From positions 95,257-159,256 of the forward strand of contig JAGBIY010000051.1 in NCBI GenBank assembly GCA_017934745.1: DNA of 64,000 nucleotides. The letters run 5' to 3'. A model generated the notes under the pieces. That model had not been told where the DNA came from and did not search any database. It saw only the letters and a list, made by a program, of their open reading frames with translations. Of this stretch, positions 53,682 through 61,870 are shown in pieces. Source of the DNA: Treponema sp. (GTDB lineage Bacteria; Spirochaetota; Spirochaetia; Treponematales; Treponemataceae). The number at the start of each line of letters is the position of its first letter. Within the stretch, counting starts at the first letter, position 1. Both the position numbers and the translations under genes were made by a program.

Positions 53682-54398
53682 TCAAATCGTGCCCATCACG
53701 TCCTGGGCTATCTGCAAATGCTCCGCAATCTCGGCATTGTCCGGCATCAGCTCCTTCGCCTGCTTCAAATACTTGAAAGCGTCGTTCATCAAGCCGAGCT
53801 TCATGTACACGAAACCGAGGGAATCCATGCAGGCGGCCGAATTCGGCTCTATCGAGAGGGCCTTCTTGCAATAGGAAAGAGCCGTCGACAAATCCCTGTT
53901 TTCGCTGGAAAGGACATATCCCAGTCCGTTCAGAGCGGTCGCGTTGTCGGAATCAATCTCGATGGACTTCTTGTAGTTCGAAATGCTCGACTCCACATCT
54001 CCGTCCAGCCATGAAATGTAGGCAAGCGACGCATACACGGAAGAAAGCTTGAACCCGGCCTCTATGAGCTTGTTCAGTTCGAACGTGGCGAGCTTACGCC
54101 TGTCGCTCATGACATATATTATGGAAAGTATGTACCTGCATTGAAGAACGCGGCCTGTCCCTGCCGACTCGGAACCGTCCTCTCCAACGCTCCCTGCAGT
54201 AACGACCTGCTCAAGATACAGCAAAGCGTCGTCGTACCGCCCCAACCTCGCATAGCAAAGCCCTATGTAGTACGCCAACTCGATATTGTCCAAATCGGCG
54301 TCGTCCGGAAGCGAAAGGAAGAACGTCAATGCGCCGTTGTAGTCCTTGTTGTTGTACAGAACAATTCCGTCGTGAAAAATACTGTTTTTACCACCCAT
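53682..54398 (-). CDS. TPR-repeat protein
   Basis: The 238-residue soluble protein is built from about six tetratricopeptide repeats (ALTFFLSLPDD, IELAYYIGLCYARLGRYDDALLYLEQV, then AYISWLDGDVESSISNYKKSIEID and ALNGLGYVLSSENRDLSTALSYCKKAL). There is no signal peptide, so it is probably cytoplasmic. TPRs mediate protein contacts. The start ATG at 54398 has AAGGG upstream. It lies between surE and the TPR-NHL-VWA gene, 24 bp and 46 bp away, and may work with the latter. Confidence 0.8.
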   Translation of the reverse strand: MGGKNSIFHDGIVLYNNKDYNGALTFFLSLPDDADLDNIELAYYIGLCYARLGRYDDALLYLEQVVTAGSVGEDGSESAGTGRVLQCRYILSIIYVMSDRRKLATFELNKLIEAGFKLSSVYASLAYISWLDGDVESSISNYKKSIEIDSDNATALNGLGYVLSSENRDLSTALSYCKKALSIEPNSAACMDSLGFVYMKLGLMNDAFKYLKQAKELMPDNAEIAEHLQIAQDVMGTI

Positions 54399-54422
54399 TT
54401 TAAAACCCTTGCACACACGAAA

Positions 54423-55220
54423 TCAGAATATCGAACCAGAATCATCGAAAGAGGTCGGCTCGGCAAAGACTCTCGTGACGGAAATCCCTCCCCTAAAGGA
54501 AACATCAAAATCGACAGGGGCTTTTCCTCCCCGTGACCGGCTTTTGATTTCACCGCCCTTGAAGAATCCATAGAAGACATCCTCGTTGCCGTTCGGATCA
54601 TCCAGAATTGAAATCCTGTCGCAGTAGTCACGCTCGCACAGAGAAGTGAAAACCGCATCTTTATGATTATCGGAAGAACAAGCGTTCACACTTACAAAAA
54701 GGTCGCAAGAAGAAGACGGAGAAGAACCGGACGCGGAAAGCCCAATCAGCTTGTCAAGGTTTTCAGCGCAGAAGTCGGCCACATCGCTGAATTTCCAAGT
54801 GCCGTCGTAGGACTCAACGCTTACGGCGATTCCGGGAACTTTGTACAGCACGCTTTGGCGGGCGGCGGCGCACGTCCCGGAATAAACGATGTCCGTTCCG
54901 AGATTCGCGCCCTTGTTGATTCCCGAAAAAACAGCGTCGAATTCCACACGCTCCCCGAACACGTCGGAGCAGAGCGCGGCTATCACGCAATCGACAGGGC
55001 TGCCTGAACAAGAGAACCACCTGTCGCCCTTGTCCCGTCTCCTGACGAACTTCATGGGACTCGTCATCGTAAGAAGGCTGGAGACAGCGGACCTGTTCGA
55101 GTCAGGGGCGAGGACGTACACCTCGACACCTTCGAGCATTGAGAGCCTGTCGGCGAGAGCCTTCATCCCCTCCCCGTCAATTCCGTCATCGTTTGTCACA
55201 AGTATCTTTCGCATATCCAT
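54423..55220 (-). CDS. surE: 5'/3'-nucleotidase SurE
   Basis: SurE is a metal-dependent nucleoside-monophosphate phosphatase of stress survival. The 265 residues begin ILVTNDDGIDGEGMKAL, whose two aspartates bind metal. VLAPDSNRSAVSSLLTM and FSGINKGANLGTDIVYSGTCAAARQ follow, both family hallmarks. The C-terminal region is divergent. The gene starts 3 bp before the preceding stop, indicating co-translation with the galactokinase-like gene. Confidence 0.93.
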   Translation of the reverse strand: MDMRKILVTNDDGIDGEGMKALADRLSMLEGVEVYVLAPDSNRSAVSSLLTMTSPMKFVRRRDKGDRWFSCSGSPVDCVIAALCSDVFGERVEFDAVFSGINKGANLGTDIVYSGTCAAARQSVLYKVPGIAVSVESYDGTWKFSDVADFCAENLDKLIGLSASGSSPSSSCDLFVSVNACSSDNHKDAVFTSLCERDYCDRISILDDPNGNEDVFYGFFKGGEIKSRSRGGKAPVDFDVSFRGGISVTRVFAEPTSFDDSGSIF

Positions 55221-55223
55221 ATT

Positions 55224-56549
55224 TCATTTGCCGACTTTCGTGATTTGAACACCGTCTGCGCTCTCTATTTTGTGGCAGGAAGTCTTGAACCCGAAAATCT
55301 TCGTGTAGTCCGAAAGCCTCTCCTCGAATTCGGGAACATGGGAGTCATCGAGGATGGCATAGAGATGCCGGGACATCCCCTTTCCTGTCACGCGCCCGCA
55401 ACAGACGGGTGTGTGTCTCCCATCCGAATTCGGATTTATCTCGACAAGCCTCCGCAAAATCCAGTCGATTTCAGGGCACGACATGTCGTACAGTTCGGAC
55501 ATGACGCTGTGGCTTGAGTTCACAGCCTTCACAAACGCGACAAAATCCTTCTTGACCATCGCGTCGTACGCGTCGAGCACGAACTTGTGCTCCTTCACGA
55601 TTCCCAAAAGATGCTTGTTGTCCACTCCGAAAACACTGCCGAGCGCGCTGTTCACCTCGCTGTCGCTGTCGTACCCCCAGCCGCCGAACACAGATTTCTT
55701 GACTTTTATAGAAGAAAGAAGCGACTTGTATTCGGCCTTCATTATCGAAGATTCGTCCCATACGGTGAACCGAGGAACCTTCGTGTCCACAAGAAGAATC
55801 GACTTGCCGGGAAAATCGAAATCGACAGTAGAGAAAGACGACTGGGAAAGAACCTTGTCGGAATGGTCGGTAAAGACAACGGCATTTTTCTTGGAGAACA
55901 TCGCCGTTATGTTCTCAGCGAAGTGGTTCTCGACGACGCCGTTCTTGCCTTCCTTCAAAAATTCAGTGTTTCCCTTGTCGATTATGGAAAAAATCTCGGA
56001 ATCCGAGCAGTCAAGCTCCAAAACATCGTTCAAAGCGGCGGCTGCGCAAATTTTCAAAGCCGTCGTCACTCCCATGCCCGCAAACTGGGGAAAATCGGAA
56101 GCGACACAGAAATCGAATCCGAGAACGCCATCCGACAAATCGAAGAACTTCTCGGAAACAAGCCCGTGGACGACAGCCTTTATGGAATTCGCCCATTTGT
56201 CCTCTTTCCTGAAGCGCAACGCAGAAAGGGAAATGTGCTTCGTCTCTCCGCTCTCGGCCGAATGGAAGTACAGATTGTCGTCGTTTCTTCTAGAAACAGA
56301 CACGCTGACGAACTTGTCGATGCCCATCGAAATGGTCTTTCCACCGAAAAACCACGACCTCTCACCCATAAGATGAAAACGGCATGGGGCCGTCGCGACA
56401 ACAAGCGGTTCGACTCCAAAAAATTCCTTGTGAAGGGAGACAATCGCATTGACCTGCCCGTCTCTTCCGGCATGTATTTTTTGAGCCTTGTTTTTCTTGC
56501 TGAGCTTTTCTTTTTTCAGATTTTCTGTCTTGTCTTCCGAAGATTTCAT
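55224..56549 (-). CDS. Galactokinase-like GHMP-family protein with degenerate active site
   Basis: The 441 residues keep the galactokinase/GHMP layout: an N-terminal APCRFHLMGE segment, a central P-loop region and a C-terminal lobe. Signature residues have changed. The galactokinase GEHTDYNGG motif reads GERSWFFGG. The P-loop usually written PxGxGLSSSAA appears as FPQFAGMGVTTALK, so the Ser-rich ATP loop is gone. A Lys-rich N-terminal tail of about 30 residues is extra. It is unlikely to phosphorylate galactose. It may be a regulatory or structural relic, or act on another small molecule. It starts the operon that includes surE and ends with the TPR-NHL-VWA gene, and is divergent from lnt. 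Confidence 0.65.
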   Translation of the reverse strand: MKSSEDKTENLKKEKLSKKNKAQKIHAGRDGQVNAIVSLHKEFFGVEPLVVATAPCRFHLMGERSWFFGGKTISMGIDKFVSVSVSRRNDDNLYFHSAESGETKHISLSALRFRKEDKWANSIKAVVHGLVSEKFFDLSDGVLGFDFCVASDFPQFAGMGVTTALKICAAAALNDVLELDCSDSEIFSIIDKGNTEFLKEGKNGVVENHFAENITAMFSKKNAVVFTDHSDKVLSQSSFSTVDFDFPGKSILLVDTKVPRFTVWDESSIMKAEYKSLLSSIKVKKSVFGGWGYDSDSEVNSALGSVFGVDNKHLLGIVKEHKFVLDAYDAMVKKDFVAFVKAVNSSHSVMSELYDMSCPEIDWILRRLVEINPNSDGRHTPVCCGRVTGKGMSRHLYAILDDSHVPEFEERLSDYTKIFGFKTSCHKIESADGVQITKVGK

Positions 56550-56595
56550 CTAACTTTTCATGACCGCCAAAATGGCAAGGCCGCTTTGTAAAAGA

Positions 56596-56662
56596 TGCAA
56601 TACACTATACAAATATTGCACATCATTGCTTTTTTAAATACTATTGAATAAAATAATAGTAT
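56596..56662. promoter_or_regulatory. Two inverted repeats in the gap between the galactokinase-like gene and lnt
   Basis: TGCAATA (56596-56602) pairs with TATTGCA (56614-56620), and ATACTATT (56638-56645) pairs with AATAGTAT (56655-56662). Both are perfect and lie in the divergent promoter region. They could be operators or symmetric promoter structure; neither is followed by a T-run. Confidence 0.4.
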
Positions 56663-56663
56663 A

Positions 56664-58382
56664 ATGTATCGTTTTTTACAAGTTTTTTGTTCACTTTTTT
56701 CGGCGGCAATGGTGGCGACGGCCATCCCGAACGAAATATTGAAATTCGGCTCGCCCGCAATAGGCCTCGTCTCCGTCTTTCCTCTATACATTGCAATATG
56801 CAACTCGCGAACATACAAAGGCGCGTTCGCGGTCTGCTTCCTCCAGGCAACAACAGCGCACATACTCTCAAGTTTTTGGCTCGGCAACTTCCAGGGATAC
56901 GTTTTTTTCACGCTCGGCGCCTCGGCGGTGGGAACAGGATTCGTGATGGCATTCATGTCACTGTTCTTCTACTTCCCGATTCTCTACACAAAAAACAAGG
57001 GAAAACTCACGGAGACGGCCAACCCGGAATCAAATTCGATACCGCTGAGGATGGTATGGTTTGCCGCAATCTACACGACATGGGAATGGGTAAAATCGAC
57101 AGGATTTCTCGGCTACCCATGGGGGACGCTCTCCATGACGGCATACAGATGGCCTTTCATAACACAGATAGCCGACATCACAGGCCCATACGGAGTCACA
57201 TTCCTCTTCGCGTTCTTTTCAGCGGTGCTTGGAGAAGGAGCTATGATGCTTTCAAAAACGGCTAAGTTCCATTCATTCAGGAAATCCCACGCATACATGA
57301 GCGCGGCAAGGGCGTGCATGGCACTCTTCATCGTGTCCTCAATCTACGGAATCTACGAATACAACATGGAAAGGACGCAGACGAAAACGCTCAACGCCGT
57401 CCTCGTCCAGCAGAACGGAGATCCGTGGTTCAAAGGAGAAAAAGTCTCGATAGGAATATCAAAGAAACTTTCCGAAGAGAAAATCGAAGAGATGAGGAAA
57501 GCGGGAAAAGGCTGCGACCTTGTAGTCTGGAGCGAAGCGATTTTGAAGAAACGCTTTCCAGGCGCGAAAAAATACTACGAGACATTCCCCGACGACGAGC
57601 CGCTCTCCGACTTCATAAACAGAATGGACGTTCCGTTCATAATCGGAGGCCCGGTAACGATAGACGCGGAAAAGCACAGGTACGGAAATTCCGCGCTGCT
57701 ATTCGACAGGAACGGAAAATATTCAGGCTCGTACCAGAAAATGCACCTCGTTCCGTTCGCCGAGCTGATTCCCGGAGTCGGAAACGAGAAAGTCCGCGCC
57801 ACAATGAAGAAATTCGTCAAATTCTCCTACGGCTGGTATCCGGGAAAGACCGTCACGCTCTTCGAAATCCCGATTTCCACCCCGCCGAAGGACATCCGCC
57901 CCTACAAGACAATCACAATAGGAGACGGCATCGACACGCCGGAGGAAAATCCACCGAGGCCAAAGAAGACCGTCACAATCGGAACTCCGATATGCTTCGA
58001 CGACACGGCCGCCGAAGTCTGCCGGGCGATGTTCCTCTCAGGAAGCGAGGCGTTCGTGAACATAACGAACGACGCATGGTCGCAGACAGAGTCGGCAGAG
58101 ATACAGCACGCCATAGTCGCGCACTACAACTCAATAGAGTACAGGACGACACTGGCCCGCGCGACGAACGCCGGATACACGATAGTAATCGCGCCGAACG
58201 GGAAAATAATAGACGAGCTTCCCCTTTTCACGGAGGACGCGATGGCGGCGGAAATTCCCATATTCCAACGGCAGATGACGATATACGCGATGCTCGGCAA
58301 CTGGCTTCCGATATCGCTGGCGTTGGTGGCAGTAGCGTACATGCTCCGCACCGCACTGAAAAAAAGAAAAATTCTCGATTGA
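56664..58382 (+). CDS. lnt: Apolipoprotein N-acyltransferase
   Basis: Lnt adds the third acyl chain to lipoproteins at the outer face of the inner membrane. The 572-residue protein has about six N-terminal helices and a nitrilase-like domain whose catalytic triad is visible as E291 in VVWSEAI, K359 in SYQKMHLVPFAE and C444 in GTPICFDDTAAE. The FVNITNDAWSQTESAEIQH follow-up is typical. A C-terminal helix returns to the membrane. A TATAAT overlaps the start codon and no ribosome site is seen, so expression may be low or the start misjudged by a few codons. Fits the many lipoproteins in this window. Confidence 0.92.
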   Translation: MYRFLQVFCSLFSAAMVATAIPNEILKFGSPAIGLVSVFPLYIAICNSRTYKGAFAVCFLQATTAHILSSFWLGNFQGYVFFTLGASAVGTGFVMAFMSLFFYFPILYTKNKGKLTETANPESNSIPLRMVWFAAIYTTWEWVKSTGFLGYPWGTLSMTAYRWPFITQIADITGPYGVTFLFAFFSAVLGEGAMMLSKTAKFHSFRKSHAYMSAARACMALFIVSSIYGIYEYNMERTQTKTLNAVLVQQNGDPWFKGEKVSIGISKKLSEEKIEEMRKAGKGCDLVVWSEAILKKRFPGAKKYYETFPDDEPLSDFINRMDVPFIIGGPVTIDAEKHRYGNSALLFDRNGKYSGSYQKMHLVPFAELIPGVGNEKVRATMKKFVKFSYGWYPGKTVTLFEIPISTPPKDIRPYKTITIGDGIDTPEENPPRPKKTVTIGTPICFDDTAAEVCRAMFLSGSEAFVNITNDAWSQTESAEIQHAIVAHYNSIEYRTTLARATNAGYTIVIAPNGKIIDELPLFTEDAMAAEIPIFQRQMTIYAMLGNWLPISLALVAVAYMLRTALKKRKILD

Positions 58383-58453
58383 ACCGGGATCGATTTTGAA
58401 ACGCGCAGACAGCGCAATAGAATATTCAAAGAAAACAACGGGAGGTAATGAAG

Positions 58454-58951
58454 ATGAGATGCCCATATTGCGGAAAAACCGAAGACAAAGTCCTTGAATC
58501 AAGAACCATGGCGAACGGAGAGCACATACGAAGGCGAAGGGAATGCACCTCCTGCGGATACAGATTCACAAGCTACGAAAGGATAGAAGAAAAACCTCTC
58601 ATGGTGGTGAAGAGAGACGGAAGAAGGCAGCCGTTCGACAGGACGAAAATTGAGAAGGGCGTTGACAGGGCGCTCGAAAAGAGGCCGGTGCCGACGAACA
58701 CAATCGAGAACATCGTCAACGAAATCGAGGAGCGGGCCCTCATGAAAGGAAGGGTCTCAAGGGAAATTTCCACGACAGAGCTAGGCGAGCTTGTGCTGGA
58801 GCGGCTGAACGAAGTCGACAAGGTCGCATACATCAGGTTCGCGTCGGTCTACAAGCACTTCGAGAATCTCGATGAGTTCATAACAGAGGTCAAAAAAATC
58901 GGAGAAAAAAATTCAAAAAAAGCGGAGGAACCTGTTGACACAAAATCATAA
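58454..58951 (+). CDS. nrdR: Transcriptional repressor NrdR
   Basis: NrdR represses ribonucleotide-reductase genes when dATP is high. The 165-residue protein has the N-terminal zinc ribbon (CPYCG then CTSCG), then an ATP-cone starting [30 protein letters not shown] and ending FENLDEF-type sequence. I start at the second ATG (58454), 8 bp after the GGAGG site; the ATG at 58448 is only 2-3 bp from it. It is followed directly by the tRNA gene, whose promoter starts inside its 3' end. Confidence 0.93.
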   Translation: [165 protein letters not shown]

Positions 58952-58964
58952 ATTTTGATATATT
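58935..58964 (+). promoter_or_regulatory. Strong promoter of the tRNA gene
   Basis: A consensus TTGACA (58935-58940), an 18-bp spacer and TATATT (58959-58964) place transcription start just before the tRNA 5' end at 58978. The -35 box lies inside the 3' end of nrdR. Confidence 0.8.
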
Positions 58965-58977
58965 ATATTCATCACTT

Positions 58978-59050
58978 GGGGGCATAGTCCAGCTGGTAGA
59001 ACACCGGACTCATATTCCGTATGTCATAGGTTCAAATCCTATTGCCCCTA
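58978..59050 (+). tRNA. tRNA with CAT anticodon (Met elongator, or Ile2 if lysidine-modified)
   Basis: A 73-nt cloverleaf: acceptor GGGGGCA pairs with TGCCCCT (one G-T), anticodon arm CCGGA-CTCATAT-TCCGT gives CAT, and the T arm is ATAGG-TTCAAAT-CCTAT. CCA is not encoded. CAT serves elongator Met or, after lysidine modification, Ile. The loop and acceptor are closer to elongator Met, but this cannot be settled by eye. An initiator tRNA is unlikely because the anticodon stem lacks three G-C pairs. Confidence 0.9.
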
Positions 59051-59057
59051 AACCTTG

Positions 59058-59097
59058 AAACCTACTTGTTCCTTGGGCAAGTAGGTTTTTCTTTTTA
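59058..59097 (+). terminator. Terminator after the tRNA, overlapping a candidate argF promoter
   Basis: AAACCTACTTG (59058-59068) pairs with CAAGTAGGTTT (59078-59088), followed by a T-rich tract. TTGGGC (59073-59078), 17 bp and TATTAT (59096-59101) inside the same stretch could start the argF transcript. Confidence 0.85.
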
Positions 59098-59131
59098 TTA
59101 TGGAATCCTGAAAATTCAAGAAGGAGATTTT

Positions 59132-60088
59132 ATGTTTGAAGCAGAAAAATTCGAAACGCCATTCAAAGGTCGCTCGCTGCTGACTTGGCTCGACTACACG
59201 CCAGAGGAAATACTTCAGATTCTCGACTATGCGTTCCTCGTGAAAAAACAGGCGCATGCCGGAGAAGTCCACCAAAGATTTCTCGGAAAGACAATCGCAC
59301 TCATTTTCGAGAAACGCTCAACAAGGACGCGCTCGTCGTTCGAGACTGCGTTCGGAGAGGAAGGCGGACACCCTGTGTTCATGTCGACGCAGGACATTCA
59401 GCTCGGCGGAAAGGAGAGCGTGGAGGACACGGCAAGGGTGCTCGGAAGAATGTTCAGCGCGATAGAATTCAGGGGCTTCAAGCAGGAGCACGTGAAAAAA
59501 CTCGCGGAGTTCTCAGGCATCCCGGTCATAAACGGATTGACGGACGACTACCACCCCACCCAGGCTCTCGCCGACATCATGACGCTCAAAGAGAATTTCG
59601 GAAAGCTGAAGGGGCTGAAATGGGCATTCTGCGGAGACGGAAGGAACAACGTTGCCCGCTCGCTCATGATAATCTCGGCGAAGCTTGGAATCGACTTCGC
59701 AATCTACAGCCCCAAGGAACTCTTCCCTCCAAAGGACATCCAGGAAATCTGCAGACCAATAGCGGAGGCGAGCGGTTCCAAAATCGAAATTTCATCTGAA
59801 ATTTCAGTTGTAAAAAACGCAGACTGCCTTTATACTGATGTATGGGTTTCGATGGGTGAGGAATCGCTCAAAGAAGAAAGAACCCGATTGCTTTCGCCGT
59901 ATCAGGTAAACGAAAGTCTCATGGCGGCAACAGGAAAGCCAGGCACGATTTTCATGCACTGTCTTCCAGCGGTCAAGGGACAGGAGGTTACCGAACAGGT
60001 TTTCGAAAGTCCTGCAAGCAAGGTGTGGGACGAAGCCGAGAACCGAAAGCATACGATAAAGGCAATAATGCTTGCACTTATCAAATAA
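59132..60088 (+). CDS. argF: Ornithine carbamoyltransferase
   Basis: The enzyme makes citrulline from ornithine and carbamoyl phosphate; catabolic use in the arginine deiminase pathway is also possible. The 318-residue protein has the carbamoyl-phosphate motif FEKRSTRTRSSFE, the ornithine-loop GLTDDYHPTQALAD and the late HCLPAVKGQEV. I start at ATG 59132 (MFEAEKF) with an AAGGAGA site 5 bp upstream; an earlier in-frame start overlaps the tRNA terminator. The transcript probably begins at the promoter overlapping that terminator. No arc or other arg gene is adjacent, so anabolic or catabolic use is open. Confidence 0.93.
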   Translation: MFEAEKFETPFKGRSLLTWLDYTPEEILQILDYAFLVKKQAHAGEVHQRFLGKTIALIFEKRSTRTRSSFETAFGEEGGHPVFMSTQDIQLGGKESVEDTARVLGRMFSAIEFRGFKQEHVKKLAEFSGIPVINGLTDDYHPTQALADIMTLKENFGKLKGLKWAFCGDGRNNVARSLMIISAKLGIDFAIYSPKELFPPKDIQEICRPIAEASGSKIEISSEISVVKNADCLYTDVWVSMGEESLKEERTRLLSPYQVNESLMAATGKPGTIFMHCLPAVKGQEVTEQVFESPASKVWDEAENRKHTIKAIMLALIK

Positions 60089-60119
60089 CAATTTTTTGTG
60101 CAAGAAAAGGAGTTTTTGT

Positions 60120-60560
60120 ATGAAAAAATCATTTATCATTTCGGCACTGCTTTTCGCAGTCTTCGCGTTCTCTTCTTTCGCTCAGGAGAGCAAGTCAGAG
60201 AAAGAGTACAAGTATCCGTTCCAGGAAGCAAGCATCTCTTACCACAACGTGACAGTCTACAAAGTCCTCGACCAGAAAGACGCCTACATCGTCATGTACG
60301 CCAAGGGGCACGGCTCGGTCGGAACAGTGACAGTTCCAAAGGCCTGGTACTCGACAGACGGAAACAAGTCCTCAAAGCTTTCGTTCAGGCCGCTTCCGAA
60401 GGGAATGGCTCCATGGATGACAGTCATTTCGAAGGACGGCTCTTTCAGCCATGTAATGCTCACGATGCCGGTCTCAAGGACGCATGCGGCATGGGGCGTC
60501 GCTGACAGCAACGCAAAGGTCGAAGACGCCGACAAAGAGACGCTCGAAATCGTTTACTAA
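60120..60560 (+). CDS. Small exported protein of unknown function
   Basis: The 146-residue protein has a signal peptide (MKKSFIISALLFAVFAFSSFA-Q) and a compact beta-rich body with KEYKYPFQEASISYHNVTVYKVLDQKD and GTVTVPKAWYSTDG stretches. No lipobox is present. Related small exported proteins are common in treponemes without assigned roles. The ATG has AAAGGAG 8 bp upstream. A strong terminator follows, so it is monocistronic and separate from the downstream phosphoesterase. Confidence 0.65.
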   Translation: MKKSFIISALLFAVFAFSSFAQESKSEKEYKYPFQEASISYHNVTVYKVLDQKDAYIVMYAKGHGSVGTVTVPKAWYSTDGNKSSKLSFRPLPKGMAPWMTVISKDGSFSHVMLTMPVSRTHAAWGVADSNAKVEDADKETLEIVY

Positions 60561-60582
60561 TCGGGTTTCACAAACCTTCACA

Positions 60583-60620
60583 AAGAGCTGCCGATGAAAA
60601 ACGGCGGCTCTTATTTTTTT
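60583..60620 (+). terminator. Rho-independent terminator
   Basis: AAGAGCTGCCG (60583-60593) pairs with CGGCGGCTCTT (60602-60612) with one G-T pair, followed by seven T. It lies between the small exported protein and the phosphoesterase gene. Confidence 0.85.
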
Positions 60621-60650
60621 CCAAAACAAAACTCAAAGCGAACAAACAAA

Positions 60651-61631
60651 ATGAAAATAATCCCAGACGAAAAGATAAAAGAATTCGCATCATTTGTGGA
60701 CGCCCACGACTTTTTCTACATAATCGGACACAAGGAACCAGACGGAGACGCAGTTTTCAGCTGCCTGGCAATGGCGGACCTGATTGAGCGCAAGGGCAAA
60801 AAGCACCAGCTCCTCTCGGCAGGTCCGTTCAAGAGGACGGAAATAAAGCAAAAGGCAAATCTCTTCACGAATTCTCCAACAAAATTCCAGAACGCGGAAA
60901 AATCAAAGACCGCATTGATAATAATCGACTGCTCGGAATCATCGAGGTTCGGGGAAATCGATGGTGATTTGAGCGGTCTCGACACATACATAATCGACCA
61001 CCACAAAACATCGGAAGGCGGAGAGAACTGCATAATCGACCCGTCCTCCCCTGCCGCCGCATGCCTCGTGCAGCAACTCTACGAAAAAACGGTCGGCGAA
61101 ATTCCTCAGAATGTCGCCGAATACCTGTTCTTCGGACTATCTACGGACACGGGATACTTCCGGTTCCTGAACGAAAAGTCGGCGGAAGTTTTCAGGCAGG
61201 CGGCAAGACTCGTCGAGGCGGGGGCGAACCCACGCACCATATACGACGAGATGACCGCGGGAAAAGCCTACAGCACGAGAAAGCTCCTCGGACTCATGCT
61301 CGGCCGGGCTGAGAGAAAATTCGGGAACAAACTAATCGTGACTTACGAGACAATGGAAGACACGAAAAAGCTAGGCCAGGAAGGACGCGACAGCGATGCG
61401 CTCTACTCGCTGCTTCTTTCGGTGGAGGACGTGGAGGCGGTCCTCTTCGTCAGACAGGACACGGAAAAAACATGCACGGCCGGCTTCAGATCGCGCGACA
61501 AAGTGGACGTGAGCGCGATTGCCGCGAAATTCGGCGGCGGCGGACACAAGAACGCGGCCGGATTGAGCATAGAGGGAAAACTCGACAGCGTAATCCCAAT
61601 GCTCTGCGCAGAATTCAAAAAAATTTTTTGA
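60651..61631 (+). CDS. DHH/DHHA1 phosphoesterase (NrnA / DhhP-like)
   Basis: The 326 residues carry GHKEPDGDAVFSCLAMADL (DHH motif I), ALIIIDCSESSRFGEI (motif II), YIIDHHKTSEGG (motif III) and the DHHA1 end GGGGHKNAAG. Stand-alone enzymes of this type degrade nano-RNA and pAp (NrnA) or, in Borrelia, c-di-AMP (DhhP). With cdaA in the same window, a c-di-AMP or pApA hydrolase role is attractive. The start is ATG 60651 (MKIIPDEK): the next in-frame ATG upstream (60594) lies inside the terminator hairpin just before, so it cannot be used. A terminator follows. Confidence 0.85.
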   Translation: MKIIPDEKIKEFASFVDAHDFFYIIGHKEPDGDAVFSCLAMADLIERKGKKHQLLSAGPFKRTEIKQKANLFTNSPTKFQNAEKSKTALIIIDCSESSRFGEIDGDLSGLDTYIIDHHKTSEGGENCIIDPSSPAAACLVQQLYEKTVGEIPQNVAEYLFFGLSTDTGYFRFLNEKSAEVFRQAARLVEAGANPRTIYDEMTAGKAYSTRKLLGLMLGRAERKFGNKLIVTYETMEDTKKLGQEGRDSDALYSLLLSVEDVEAVLFVRQDTEKTCTAGFRSRDKVDVSAIAAKFGGGGHKNAAGLSIEGKLDSVIPMLCAEFKKIF

Positions 61632-61680
61632 ATTTTTTTTACGGATTTTCTTAATGAAAACTTAAACAAAAAGCAAAAAA

Positions 61681-61717
61681 CTTCACCGAACATCCCAAAT
61701 TCGGTGAAGTTTTTTTT
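61681..61717. terminator. Bidirectional hairpin terminator
   Basis: CTTCACCGAA (61681-61690) pairs with TTCGGTGAAG (61700-61709), followed by eight T and preceded by an A-run. It ends the phosphoesterase gene transcript. Confidence 0.85.
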
Positions 61718-61820
61718 ATGTTTTTGGAGATTTTCGCGTTTTGCAAAGTGTTATTGAGAATTTTTCGCAACTACAACATCTTTTCCGGCAAAAAAACGCA
61801 AAATCTCCATTTTTTCCATA

Positions 61821-61836
61821 TGGCACGGAATTTGCT
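61821..61836 (+). promoter_or_regulatory. Near-perfect sigma-54 (-24/-12) promoter
   Basis: TGGCACG at 61821-61827 and TTGCT at 61832-61836 match the sigma-54 consensus TGGCACG-N4-TTGCW at all key bases, with the GG and GC pairs 12 bp apart. Transcription would start near 61847, 24 bp before the start codon, leaving just enough room for the CGGAGA ribosome site. It is the only such match I noticed in the window. Confidence 0.8.
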
Positions 61837-61870
61837 TGCATAAATGTATCTAAAATACGGAGATGCACAA

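Noticed and set aside
60594-60650. Longer N-terminus for the DHH phosphoesterase from ATG 60594
   Set aside because: That ATG lies in the loop of the terminator hairpin at 60583-60620. A transcript through it would be terminated, and the extra residues are not family-like.
61844-61870. Start of the sigma-like gene at 61844
   Set aside because: The predicted sigma-54 transcript starts near 61847, after this codon, and the ribosome site lies between the two starts.
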